29,919 nt of DNA from a virus. The notes below the pieces were generated by a model. The model made no database searches. It was not told the origin of the DNA and worked only from the letters and a program-made list of their open reading frames with translations. Shown here piece after piece: positions 1-6,198 of this stretch. Location: positions 1 through 29,919 of the IMG/VR virus record IMGVR_UViG_3300012919_000025. One strand, 5' to 3'. Position 1 is the stretch's first letter. The number at the start of each line of letters is the position of its first letter. The translations under genes and the position numbers were made by a program.

Positions 1-16
1 TAAATAATTAAACAAT

Positions 17-268
17 ATGGACAAAAAAATTATCAATGACTTTTGGAATGAAATAGATAAGCATTTCAAAGCACCAGAACTTAGCTACACAGAAGTAGTT
101 ATTAGATTAATCAAGGACTATCTAAAAAAGCAACCTGATTTTAAGGTAGGCAAGATATCTTGGGACTTAGATACGAAAGGTAGTTACCTAAGTAGTAAAA
201 AGAAACTAGATATAGAGTTTAGAGATTCAGAATATACAATAACTATAACTAAGAATAATGAAAAATAA
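17..268 (+). CDS. Hypothetical protein, 83 aa
   Basis: I do not recognise this protein. It is small and charged, with an amphipathic first half (about residues 1-40) rich in Lys, Asp and aromatic residues, and a beta-like second half with alternating hydrophobic residues. No signal peptide or membrane segment is visible. The ATG follows an A/T-rich leader ending AACAAT, like most starts in this window. Its end overlaps the start of the next small gene by 11 nt, so both probably belong to the same early transcript. It may not be the first gene of its operon, because the window begins only 16 bases upstream. Confidence 0.6.
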   Translation: MDKKIINDFWNEIDKHFKAPELSYTEVVIRLIKDYLKKQPDFKVGKISWDLDTKGSYLSSKKKLDIEFRDSEYTITITKNNEK

Positions 269-437
269 GTTTACTGCATACGAAAAAAAGGTTATTCATA
301 CTGCCTTGTTAAAATTATTAGATAAAATACACGATAATGCTTTAACAAAAGATGATATAGAATATCTAGAAACTAATAATAGATATGTATTGATGAAAGT
401 TATTAATGATATAGAAAGAAATAATTTACTAAAATGA
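258..437 (+). CDS. Hypothetical protein, 59 aa
   Basis: This is a short reading frame filling the otherwise empty gap between the genes at 17-268 and 434-826. It starts at an ATG inside the end of the upstream gene and stops with TGA in an ATGA overlap with the next gene, a typical phage coupling arrangement. The product is mostly helical in appearance: a Lys/Leu-rich helix at about residues 9-24, then a turn and a second helix containing Asp-Asp-Ile-Glu and ending Asn-Asn-Leu-Leu-Lys. It could be a small DNA-binding or regulatory protein, but no family is recognised. The perfect fit to both neighbours is the main support. Confidence 0.55.
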   Translation: MKNKFTAYEKKVIHTALLKLLDKIHDNALTKDDIEYLETNNRYVLMKVINDIERNNLLK

Positions 438-826
438 TTAAAGATATTAATATAAAAGAATTGACTGGTCATTGTGTAGATTTACTTATGAGAACCTACA
501 CAGAGTTAGGTCAGACACCAAGTGAAGATGTTGTATTAATTATGAGCCAGAGTTTAGCTAATGATTTGAAAGAGGACTTTGGCAAATTAGATTTTGAAGA
601 TATAGTACAAGCTTTTAGGCAAGGTGTTAGAAATACAGATAAGTTTTCTATAAATGTTAAGACTTACTATAGTTGGATTAAGGCTCATAGGCAATTAATA
701 TGGTCACAAAATAGAAATGAAAGTGCCTATGTAGATAAAAGACTACACTATAGAAGTAGAAATGGAACTGGTATAAAAAAATTAGGTAATCAAATTAAAC
801 AATTAAAAAATAAAGACAATGAGTAG
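434..826 (+). CDS. Phage early protein, 130 aa, function unknown
   Basis: This is a mainly helical soluble protein. Residues 15-75 read like a family common in early regions of Bacteroidota phages: a helix with acidic residues (LDFEDIVQAFRQGVR), then a Lys-Tyr-Tyr-Ser-Trp motif followed by a basic helix. The C-terminus is strongly basic (Arg/Lys-rich from about residue 100), which suggests nucleic acid contact. It is coupled to its upstream neighbour by ATGA and overlaps the next gene by 8 nt. Its position before SSB-like and recombination genes suggests a replication accessory role, but that is inference from context only. Confidence 0.6.
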   Translation: MIKDINIKELTGHCVDLLMRTYTELGQTPSEDVVLIMSQSLANDLKEDFGKLDFEDIVQAFRQGVRNTDKFSINVKTYYSWIKAHRQLIWSQNRNESAYVDKRLHYRSRNGTGIKKLGNQIKQLKNKDNE

Positions 827-1136
827 AAGTTATCCAATATGGAATAAGGTACAAGCGTGTATATACAAATCATTTACTGGTTGGGGTACAAAGAATACTG
901 GTGAGGTTGAAATATTTGTAGGTAGTAGTGCAAAAAACAGCCACAGTTTTGTTGAACACTGTGTAACTAGAAGAGAAAAAGAATGGAAAGGACAAGAAGT
1001 TATAGTATTTTCTTTTAGTGTTGATGGTAAAGTAGTAAAAAGAACAGTTTTTAGTAAGGACAAGAGAGGTAATGCAAAAGAAAAACTTAAAGTTTTTTCT
1101 AAAATAAATAGTATTAAGTCACTAGAACTGAAATAA
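819..1136 (+). CDS. Hypothetical basic protein, 105 aa
   Basis: No family is recognised. The product is beta-rich and basic (many Lys and Arg), with tryptophans near residues 8, 22 and 56 and two cysteines (about 13 and 49). The first half reads Pro-Ile-Trp...Ser-Phe-Thr-Gly-Trp-Gly-Thr, then alternating strand-like segments. It overlaps the preceding gene by 8 nt, so the ATG is well placed. It is followed by a 47-nt A/T-only gap before the DUF3127-like gene, one of the few spacers in the early region. An open frame on the opposite strand here looks like a shadow and was not accepted. Confidence 0.55.
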   Translation: MSRSYPIWNKVQACIYKSFTGWGTKNTGEVEIFVGSSAKNSHSFVEHCVTRREKEWKGQEVIVFSFSVDGKVVKRTVFSKDKRGNAKEKLKVFSKINSIKSLELK

Positions 1137-1183
1137 TTTTATTATTTTTATCAAAAATTTTATTAACTAAACATTTATAAATT

Positions 1184-1501
1184 ATGTACAAAACAAAAGG
1201 TAGTATCAAAAGTGTATTACAACCATTAACATTTAACAAAAAAGATGGAACAACTGGACACAAAGGTAGATTTATTTTAACTACTGAGGCAAAGTATAAT
1301 CCAGATATCTATTTTGAAGTATTAAATGATAAAGGTATCGGTGATTTTTCTAATATTAATGTAGGAGATATGGTAGAAGTAGAGTTCAACTTATCATCAA
1401 GAGAGTACAATGGTAAGTATTATCACAATGTTAATGCTTGGAAAATAACTAAACAAGAAGTAGTAATGCAAGAGGTTGGAAGTGATGAAGACCCATTTTA
1501 A
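1184..1501 (+). CDS. DUF3127-like, candidate ssDNA-binding protein
   Basis: This 105-aa protein matches the pattern I know for DUF3127, a small OB-fold-like family of Bacteroidota and their phages. It has an N-terminal strand, then FNKKDGTTGHKGRFIL, then a YFEVLNDK segment, a conserved GDMVEVEFNLSSRE motif with NGKYYHNVNAWKI following. The C-terminus ends in an acidic tip, GSDEDPF, closely resembling the protein-interaction tail of bacterial SSB. I infer that it coats single-stranded DNA during replication or recombination, working with the annealing-like protein and nuclease encoded next. The SSB role is inference; family membership rests on recognised motifs. Confidence 0.7.
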   Translation: MYKTKGSIKSVLQPLTFNKKDGTTGHKGRFILTTEAKYNPDIYFEVLNDKGIGDFSNINVGDMVEVEFNLSSREYNGKYYHNVNAWKITKQEVVMQEVGSDEDPF

Positions 1502-1522
1502 TAACTAAAAAAAAAGTAAACA

Positions 1523-1951
1523 ATGAAAAAATTAGAAACTGAAGCAGACAAAATGAATAGAATCTATAAAGAAAATGGATTGGTGAGAGAAGATATTCAC
1601 CAAGACCAAAGAGGATTCAAATTCATTAAGAGAGCTGGTATTGAAAAAATTATTGCAAAACACAATATTCAAATGCAATTAGACCTTAAGGTTTGTAACT
1701 TAGGTTTAGAAAATACTGAAGACCATGTAGTGGTTATGGCTACTGGTAAGAAAGGAGATAATATTGTTCAATCCTTTGGTAGTGCCAATGATAAAACTTG
1801 TAGTCCTTTTCAGAAAGGTATCAAGGTAGAAATGGCAGAAAAAAGAGCCAAAGCAAGAGTAGTATTACAGTTAGTAGATTTGTATTCAGAAGGTATTCAT
1901 TCTGAAGATGAATTTCCAGAAGTAAAACCAGTTAATTCTATAAAGGCCTAG
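1523..1951 (+). CDS. Candidate ssDNA-annealing/recombination protein
   Basis: This 142-aa soluble protein contains the segment VEMAEKRAKARVVLQL at about residues 102-117. This AEKRA-x-AR pattern after an alpha/beta core is shared by Rad52/Sak/ERF-type phage annealing proteins and by a common early protein of Bacteroidota phages. The middle carries beta strands (LDLKVCNLGL, HVVVMATGKKGDNIVQSFGSAN) typical of such a core. It sits between the SSB-like gene and a PD-(D/E)XK nuclease with only 1 nt to the latter. That context fits a two-component exonuclease plus annealase system. The assignment is motif- and neighbour-based, and sequence divergence leaves it uncertain. Confidence 0.45.
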   Translation: MKKLETEADKMNRIYKENGLVREDIHQDQRGFKFIKRAGIEKIIAKHNIQMQLDLKVCNLGLENTEDHVVVMATGKKGDNIVQSFGSANDKTCSPFQKGIKVEMAEKRAKARVVLQLVDLYSEGIHSEDEFPEVKPVNSIKA

Positions 1952-1952
1952 T

Positions 1953-2660
1953 ATGAAAATCAGTCAAGGCTTACTAAGAGATTTCTATGACCCTAATTAT
2001 TGTAGTGTGAAGTGGAATGCTATATATAATTTAGGTCATAGAATTACTCCAACAGATGCTATGATAAATGGATTAGTATTTGAACAAAAGGTTATAGGAG
2101 AAAGTAGAGGTGGTGAAAGATATGAAATACCAAAACTTAAAAATGGTAAAGAATCTAAACGCGAAACTGATATAAATATACTATCTGATTTTGCTAGAAA
2201 GGTTATTAGAAACTTGAAAATAAAGTTTTTAGAAATACAACCAGAGTGGGAGGTAGATAATTTATCAGGTCACCCAGATGCACTTATAGAATGGAAAGGT
2301 GAAAAATGTATTTTAGATTTGAAATATACTGGAACTAAAGAAGATGATTCTTGTAGATATAATCCTTATGCTTGGGGCAAAGATTTAGAATACAAAGATT
2401 TTAGTCAAGCAATTCATTATGTTGAAATGTATTACAGACAACATGGAGAATACTTACCATTTTTCTATTTAGTATTTGGTAAGAGTGGTTGGGTAAAATT
2501 TATCAATGTAGATATAAGTTTACAATCTATGAGTAATCATAGAGAGAAAATAAATCAATTTGAAGTTGATATAGAAAATTTTACACCTCAAAAGTGTGAT
2601 AACTACAGATGTGAATTCTGTAAACATAAAGAACCAAAATTAATAATCGTAAATACTTAA
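1953..2660 (+). CDS. PD-(D/E)XK exonuclease, Cas4/RecB-like
   Basis: This is a 235-aa nuclease candidate. The catalytic signature is visible: GHPDALIEWKGEKCILDLKYTG at about residues 108-129 supplies the Asp and the D-x-K pair, with an upstream helix (NGLVFEQKVIGE) providing the usual Glu, and a later Q-x-x-x-Y-x-x-x-Y helix (SQAIHYVEMYY). One Cys near the N-terminus (PNYC) and three near the C-terminus (C-x4-C-x2-C) resemble the 4Fe-4S arrangement of Cas4 and AddB nucleases. It probably processes DNA ends for recombination with the upstream annealing-like protein. It abuts that gene (1 nt) and the HTH gene (2 nt). Cluster binding is inferred. Confidence 0.65.
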   Translation: MKISQGLLRDFYDPNYCSVKWNAIYNLGHRITPTDAMINGLVFEQKVIGESRGGERYEIPKLKNGKESKRETDINILSDFARKVIRNLKIKFLEIQPEWEVDNLSGHPDALIEWKGEKCILDLKYTGTKEDDSCRYNPYAWGKDLEYKDFSQAIHYVEMYYRQHGEYLPFFYLVFGKSGWVKFINVDISLQSMSNHREKINQFEVDIENFTPQKCDNYRCEFCKHKEPKLIIVNT

Positions 2661-2662
2661 AT

Positions 2663-2968
2663 ATGAGCAACAATATAGAAAAGAATATTAGACAATATGT
2701 GCAAGAAGTTTGTGAAGAAACAATCAAAAAAGGGCCACAAGAAATAAGTTTTGCTGACAAAACCTTTCAAGATTTCCTAAAAGAACACAGAATAAACAAA
2801 AGTTCTTTTGGTAAAATTATAGGAGTTTCAGGAAGTACCATTAACAAATATTATAATGACCCTATGTTACTTAAGGTTTCTCAGGTCTATTACTTATCTT
2901 TAGAGTGTAATAAAGATGTCAGAATACTTATAGATTTGATTTTAGAAAGAAACAAATATGGTTACTAG
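2663..2968 (+). CDS. HTH DNA-binding protein (XRE-like)
   Basis: This 101-aa protein has an apparent helix-turn-helix at about residues 38-62: FLKEHRINKSSFGKIIGVSG followed by a recognition-type helix STINKYYNDP. The spacing matches Cro/C1 (XRE)-type repressors. The N-terminal 35 residues form a charged helix and the C-terminal 30 residues another helix, possibly for dimerisation. It may regulate the early operon in which it lies, but no operator is evident nearby. The next gene begins 11 nt before its stop codon. Confidence 0.55.
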   Translation: MSNNIEKNIRQYVQEVCEETIKKGPQEISFADKTFQDFLKEHRINKSSFGKIIGVSGSTINKYYNDPMLLKVSQVYYLSLECNKDVRILIDLILERNKYGY

Positions 2969-3167
2969 AAAGTATAAAAGAAAGTTAGAAGAATTGACTA
3001 TTGATGAAATAAATCAGATTCATCAATTAATCAGACAAGGTATTAGAATCAAAACTATAATACAAATGATGAACATCAATCAGAAAGCTATTAATAGGCT
3101 TTATGAAAGAGATGAAAAAGGACAACCAATTTATAACTTAAACAATAATAACAATGACACAAATTAA
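2958..3167 (+). CDS. Small HTH-like protein, 69 aa
   Basis: The first 50 residues are basic and helical: LTIDEINQIHQLIRQGIRIKTIIQMMNINQKAINRLYERDEKG reads as a sigma/resolvase-type helix-turn-helix, with the IRIKTIIQMMNINQKAINRL part as the two DNA-contact helices. The last 10 residues are a low-complexity run of Asn, Asp and Thr. It overlaps both neighbours (11 and 14 nt), so it lies in a tight cassette of three consecutive HTH proteins. Its role, regulatory or replication-related, cannot be told from sequence. Confidence 0.5.
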   Translation: MVTRKYKRKLEELTIDEINQIHQLIRQGIRIKTIIQMMNINQKAINRLYERDEKGQPIYNLNNNNNDTN

Positions 3168-3417
3168 ATCAGTACTAAAATACCTGCAAGATAATAAGAA
3201 AGGTATAACACAAAGAGAGGCAATAGAAATGTTTGGTGCATATAGATTAAGTTCTATTATTCACACTTTAAGAAAAGAATATCATATAGATGGTATTCAA
3301 GAAACAGTACCTACACGATATAAGACTCCTAAGGGCAAAATAAGAAATTCTAATATAACAAGATATGTTTTAGGTCCTTATACCTTAGAACACTTAAAAA
3401 CTCTTAAAAATGGCTAA
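3154..3417 (+). CDS. Winged-HTH domain protein (PF14090-like)
   Basis: This 87-aa protein resembles the phage helix-turn-helix family often named PF14090: KGITQREAIEMFGAYRLSSIIHTLRKEYHIDGI at about residues 16-48 has the typical order 'start helix, E-A-x-x-x-F-G-x-x-R-L, second helix, L-R-x-x-x-x-I'. The following basic loop (TPKGKIRNSNITRYVL) would be the wing. Such proteins are frequent in phage early regions near replication initiators, and the next gene here is a replisome-organizer-like protein that overlaps it by 8 nt. A regulatory or origin-binding role is inferred. Confidence 0.6.
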   Translation: MTQIKSVLKYLQDNKKGITQREAIEMFGAYRLSSIIHTLRKEYHIDGIQETVPTRYKTPKGKIRNSNITRYVLGPYTLEHLKTLKNG

Positions 3418-4045
3418 AAGATTTACAGACAATAATAAATGGAAAAAGAAATGGTATAAAGATTTACCTATGGAATATAAATTGTTATGGCTTTATATTT
3501 TAGATGACTGTGACCATGCAGGTATTTGGGAGGTAGATTTAGATGTTGCAGAATTAAGAATCAAAGACAAGAATAGTAATCTTAATTTTGATATTGACAA
3601 ATGCTTAAGTGTATTTGAAGACCAAATAGTTAGTTTTAGAGATGGTGAAAAGTGGTTTATACCTGATTTTATTACTTACCAGTATGGCAAACTTAGTCCT
3701 AGCAATAGAGTTCACCAATCAGTTATACAATTATTACAAAAGTATAACCTTTATGAACCAGCTATTGAATTAGAATATATAAAGGAGAAAAAAATTATTA
3801 AGTTTGCAAAGCCTAATATTCAAGATATAACTGAATATTGTTTAGAACGAAATAATAATGTAGATGCTGAAAGCTTTTATAATTATTATGAATCTAAAGG
3901 TTGGTGTGTAGGCAAAAGTCCTATGAAAGATTGGAAGGCTTGTGTAAGGACTTGGGAGAAAAATAATTATAGTAATAATAAGAGTGATAATAAAATAAAT
4001 AAGAACTTAGAAACCTGGAAAAAGGTTCGTAATTCAATTAAGTAA
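3410..4045 (+). CDS. Replisome organizer / replication-initiator-like protein
   Basis: This 211-aa protein resembles N-terminal winged-helix replication proteins of phages. The opening MAKRFTDNNKWKKKWYKDLP, then an L-W-x-Y-I-L-D-D-C-D-H-A-G-I-W segment and FIPDFITYQYGKLSPSN are recognisable hallmarks of this group. The C-terminal part (about 145-190) contains ESFYNYYESKGWCVGKSPMKDWKACVRTWEKN, a DnaD-like tail module seen in replisome organizers that load helicase at the origin. No helicase or helicase loader gene was found in this window, so it may recruit host DnaB. Ends in a Lys/Asn-rich low-complexity region. The start is fixed by an 8-nt overlap with the HTH gene. Confidence 0.6.
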   Translation: MAKRFTDNNKWKKKWYKDLPMEYKLLWLYILDDCDHAGIWEVDLDVAELRIKDKNSNLNFDIDKCLSVFEDQIVSFRDGEKWFIPDFITYQYGKLSPSNRVHQSVIQLLQKYNLYEPAIELEYIKEKKIIKFAKPNIQDITEYCLERNNNVDAESFYNYYESKGWCVGKSPMKDWKACVRTWEKNNYSNNKSDNKINKNLETWKKVRNSIK

Positions 4046-4046
4046 T

Positions 4047-4382
4047 ATGGAACAATGGACTAACATAATCGTAAAAATACAAAAGGAAGGTATTCATTAC
4101 TGGAAAGATTGTGACTTAGAAGAAGTTGATTATCTTCAATATGCTCATAGACATATTTTTCATATCGTGTGTAAGAAAGAAGTAAACCACGATGATAGAG
4201 ATATTGAAATAATTATGTTCAAACACAAAATAGAAGATTATCTAACTGAAAAATATGGTGTAGTAGCAGAATTTGGTGGTATGAGTTGTGAAATGATAGC
4301 AAAAGAATTATTAAATAAATTTGAATTAAGCTATTGTAGTGTGTTAGAAGATAACGAAAATGGTGCAGAGGTATGGAAATGA
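4047..4382 (+). CDS. T-fold (QueD/PTPS-like) protein, divergent
   Basis: This 111-aa protein belongs to a family widespread in phages, usually unnamed. I see a layout that parallels the QueD encoded at 4972: an N-terminal strand with His17, then AHRHIFHI (His34, His36) in place of QueD's LHGHTY, then DRDIEIIMFKHKIEDYL, then MSCEMIAKELLNKF aligning with QueD's TSAENMAIWLFNQI, and a final strand with LEDNENGAEVW corresponding to QueD's AETKSSKVIY. It lacks the catalytic Cys and Asp-His pair of QueD. I infer a T-fold that may bind a pterin or purine. A closing 4-nt ATGA overlap leads to the small membrane gene. Confidence 0.5.
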   Translation: MEQWTNIIVKIQKEGIHYWKDCDLEEVDYLQYAHRHIFHIVCKKEVNHDDRDIEIIMFKHKIEDYLTEKYGVVAEFGGMSCEMIAKELLNKFELSYCSVLEDNENGAEVWK

Positions 4383-4534
4383 CAACTTATATAACTTTAA
4401 TAATATTTTTAGTTGGTGTGGTTCTTGGAGCATATGGTATGACACAAACAGAAAACCATATTGAAGAGAATATTAAGGAGTGGGATGAAAAAGAAAAAAC
4501 CAGAAAGAAAAAAACTAGTAAAAAAACTAGATAA
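4379..4534 (+). CDS. Small single-pass membrane protein, 51 aa
   Basis: This short frame starts in an ATGA overlap with the previous gene. Residues 4-20 (YITLIIFLVGVVLGAYG) form one hydrophobic membrane segment, followed by an acidic stretch and a very basic tail rich in Lys, Arg and Thr. The tail is encoded in an A-rich stretch that also encodes, in another frame, the basic start of the NinG-like protein, a 50-nt overlap. It could be a small phage membrane protein, for example for superinfection control or lysis timing, but nothing in the sequence decides this. Confidence 0.5.
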   Translation: MTTYITLIIFLVGVVLGAYGMTQTENHIEENIKEWDEKEKTRKKKTSKKTR

Positions 4535-4892
4535 AATATTCAGTCAATACACCAGAGCAAAGTTTATGGATGATACTGGTATGATTGAATGTTATACTTG
4601 TGGTGTAAAAAAAAGTTTCAATCAAATTCAGGCAGGTCATTTTATGTCACGAAAAAGTTACTCAACTCGTTGGTTAGAAAAAAATGTTATGCCCCAATGT
4701 GTAGGTTGCAATATGTTTAAACAAGGTATGCAGTATGAATTTGGTAAAAGATTAGACAAAGATTTTGGTATTGGTACTGCTGAAAGAATAAATCAATTAT
4801 CAAAACAAACAAAAAAAATTTCTACATATGACCTAGAACTAATGATACAAGAGTATCAGGACAAGTTAAACGACCTAGGTGAATTACTTTAA
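4485..4892 (+). CDS. ninG: NinG/Rap-like recombination protein
   Basis: This protein of 135 aa resembles lambda NinG (Rap), a structure-specific endonuclease acting on recombination intermediates. After a Lys-rich start come FSQYTRAKF, then a zinc-type pair CYTCG, QAGHFMSR (the characteristic A-G-H-F-x-S-R), a Arg-Trp-Leu-Glu-Lys-Asn-Val segment and PQCVGCN, a second Cys pair, in an HNH-like order. I chose ATG 4485 because AAGGAG lies at 4475-4480 just upstream, one of the few good Shine-Dalgarno matches in the window; an in-frame TTG at 4461 is less likely. It closes the recombination module and is followed by a 79-nt gap. Confidence 0.75.
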   Translation: MKKKKPERKKLVKKLDKIFSQYTRAKFMDDTGMIECYTCGVKKSFNQIQAGHFMSRKSYSTRWLEKNVMPQCVGCNMFKQGMQYEFGKRLDKDFGIGTAERINQLSKQTKKISTYDLELMIQEYQDKLNDLGELL

Positions 4893-4953
4893 TTAACAAT
4901 ACTTTCTTAATTATTATATTCAGTAAGCAATTACATTCATTAAAATATTTTGT

Positions 4954-4961
4954 TATGTTTG
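4954..4961 (+). promoter_or_regulatory. Candidate Bacteroidota-type -7 promoter box
   Basis: The 79-nt gap between the NinG-like gene and queD contains TATGTTTG, an exact match to the TAnnTTTG -7 consensus of Bacteroidota promoters. No convincing TTG -33 element lies at the expected spacing. The box is only 11 nt before the queD ATG, so a transcript would be almost leaderless. It would start the base-modification operon, since all genes from here to the terminase are tightly joined. Candidate only. Confidence 0.35.
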
Positions 4962-4971
4962 TAAAAAACTT

Positions 4972-5376
4972 ATGCTGAAAATAGTAAAAACTTATCATTT
5001 TTATTCAGGTCATAGAAATAAAGAAGCTGGTGAAAAGTGTGGTAGGCTTCATGGCCATACATATGATGTTGAATGTACCTTTAAGTTTACAAACTTAGAC
5101 AATGGTATAACAATGTTGTTTAGTGATATTGATAAAATTACTGAACCAATTGTAAAACAATATGACCATTATTTTATTCTATTTGACCAAGACCCAATTT
5201 GTGAAATGTTAGATTTAGCAAATGAACCATATAAGAAAGTTCCATTTGAAACATCAGCAGAAAATATGGCAATATGGTTGTTTAATCAAATCAGAAAAGA
5301 GTTACCTATTATCAAAATAAGTTTAGCAGAAACAAAATCTAGCAAAGTTATATATGAGCAAGGGCTTGAGGATTAG
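4972..5376 (+). CDS. queD: 6-carboxytetrahydropterin synthase QueD
   Basis: QueD converts 7,8-dihydroneopterin triphosphate to 6-carboxy-5,6,7,8-tetrahydropterin, the second step of 7-deazaguanine synthesis. The 134-aa length fits the family. Zinc ligands are His14 (YSGHRN) and His27 and His29 (RLHGHTY); catalytic residues are Cys23, Asp65 and His66 (YDHYF); Glu120 in LAET is the pterin-anchoring Glu. The segment TSAENMAIWLF is also typical. The gene starts a compact cluster and overlaps queE by 23 nt. All key residues are present, so I expect an active enzyme. A 6-pyruvoyltetrahydropterin synthase role is less likely because of the queE and dpdA neighbours. Confidence 0.9.
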   Translation: MLKIVKTYHFYSGHRNKEAGEKCGRLHGHTYDVECTFKFTNLDNGITMLFSDIDKITEPIVKQYDHYFILFDQDPICEMLDLANEPYKKVPFETSAENMAIWLFNQIRKELPIIKISLAETKSSKVIYEQGLED

Positions 5377-6067
5377 TGAACACTTTTATTCCTTACAAGG
5401 TGAGGGTAAAACAATGGGAATACCTAGTGTGTTCCTAAGACTTCAAGCGTGTAATCTAATGTGTGATGCCAAATGGGTGTGTGATACAATAGATGTTTGG
5501 ATAACTGGCGACCAATATTCAATAGAAGATACATTAGATTTATTTGAAAAACAAGGATATACAGATGTTCTATTCAAAGGTGCACACTTAGTATTAACTG
5601 GTGGTGAACCATTATTACAACAAAAAGCATTAGTAGAATTTTTAGAGGCTTACTATGAAAGGTTTTTTTATTTACCATATGTTGAAGTAGAAACTAATGG
5701 TACAAAAACACCAATACCAGAATTAATCAAATATGTTAATCTATTCAATGTTAGTCCTAAACTATCTAATGCAGGTATGAATGAAAAAAGAAGAGTAAAA
5801 CCTGACACTATAAAAGTATTCAATGAAATAGAAAATAGTATATTCAAATTTGTTATAGCAGACAAAGATGATTACAAAGAATTGTGTGAAACATATATTG
5901 AACCTTTAGATATTAGAAAAGAAAAAATATACCTGATGCCAGCAGCAGATGACCAAGATATGTTAGATGCTAATGCTCAATATGTAGCAAGTGTTTGTAT
6001 AAAGAAATGTTATAACTATTCATCTAGGTTACAAATAGAATTATGGAATAAAACAACTGGTGTATGA
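5354..6067 (+). CDS. queE: 7-carboxy-7-deazaguanine synthase QueE
   Basis: QueE is a radical SAM enzyme that contracts 6-carboxytetrahydropterin to 7-carboxy-7-deazaguanine (CDG). The 237-aa protein has the QueE opening SEHFYSLQGEGKTMG (residues 8-22), the SAM-binding L-T-G-G-E-P motif near residue 82, VEVETNGT near 114 and a N-V-S-P-K-L segment. The cluster cysteines are Cys33, Cys37 and Cys43, giving C-x3-C-x5-C rather than the canonical C-x3-C-x2-C. QueE proteins are known to vary at the third Cys, so activity is still plausible. It overlaps queD and, through ATGA, the small gene that follows. Confidence 0.85.
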   Translation: MSKGLRISEHFYSLQGEGKTMGIPSVFLRLQACNLMCDAKWVCDTIDVWITGDQYSIEDTLDLFEKQGYTDVLFKGAHLVLTGGEPLLQQKALVEFLEAYYERFFYLPYVEVETNGTKTPIPELIKYVNLFNVSPKLSNAGMNEKRRVKPDTIKVFNEIENSIFKFVIADKDDYKELCETYIEPLDIRKEKIYLMPAADDQDMLDANAQYVASVCIKKCYNYSSRLQIELWNKTTGV

Positions 6068-6198
6068 TAGATTTTTTTAGACACTTTTTTGGTTTTTGTG
6101 GTGAACCTCATTTGAACTTCTGGCATATACTTGCAACACCTTTTGGTGGTTATATAATTTATAAATTAAAACAAATAAACAATGACAAAAAAAATTAA
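6064..6198 (+). CDS. Small hydrophobic protein, 44 aa
   Basis: This reading frame fills the gap between queE and the folE fusion. It starts in an ATGA overlap with the queE stop and ends 17 nt inside the next gene. The product begins with Phe-rich residues (MIDFFRHFFGFCGEPHLNFW) and continues with a hydrophobic stretch HILATPFGGYIIYKL, consistent with a short membrane-associated peptide. I have seen no named family. Its placement inside the base-modification operon is notable, but it may simply be a membrane peptide unrelated to the pathway. Confidence 0.45.
   Translation: MIDFFRHFFGFCGEPHLNFWHILATPFGGYIIYKLKQINNDKKN

Noticed and set aside
830-1063. Opposite-strand open frame of 77 codons
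   Set aside because: It lies fully inside the 105-aa gene at 819-1136, and all neighbours are on the + strand with tight coupling; no leader or family resemblance was seen.
1137-1183. AT-only gap before the DUF3127-like gene as a promoter or origin
   Set aside because: It holds only A/T-rich sequence without a clear TAnnTTTG box, repeat or hairpin; nothing specific can be supported.
4461-4892. Longer NinG-like protein starting at TTG 4461
   Set aside because: ATG 4485 is preceded at good spacing by AAGGAG, and the extra eight residues are not needed for any recognised motif.
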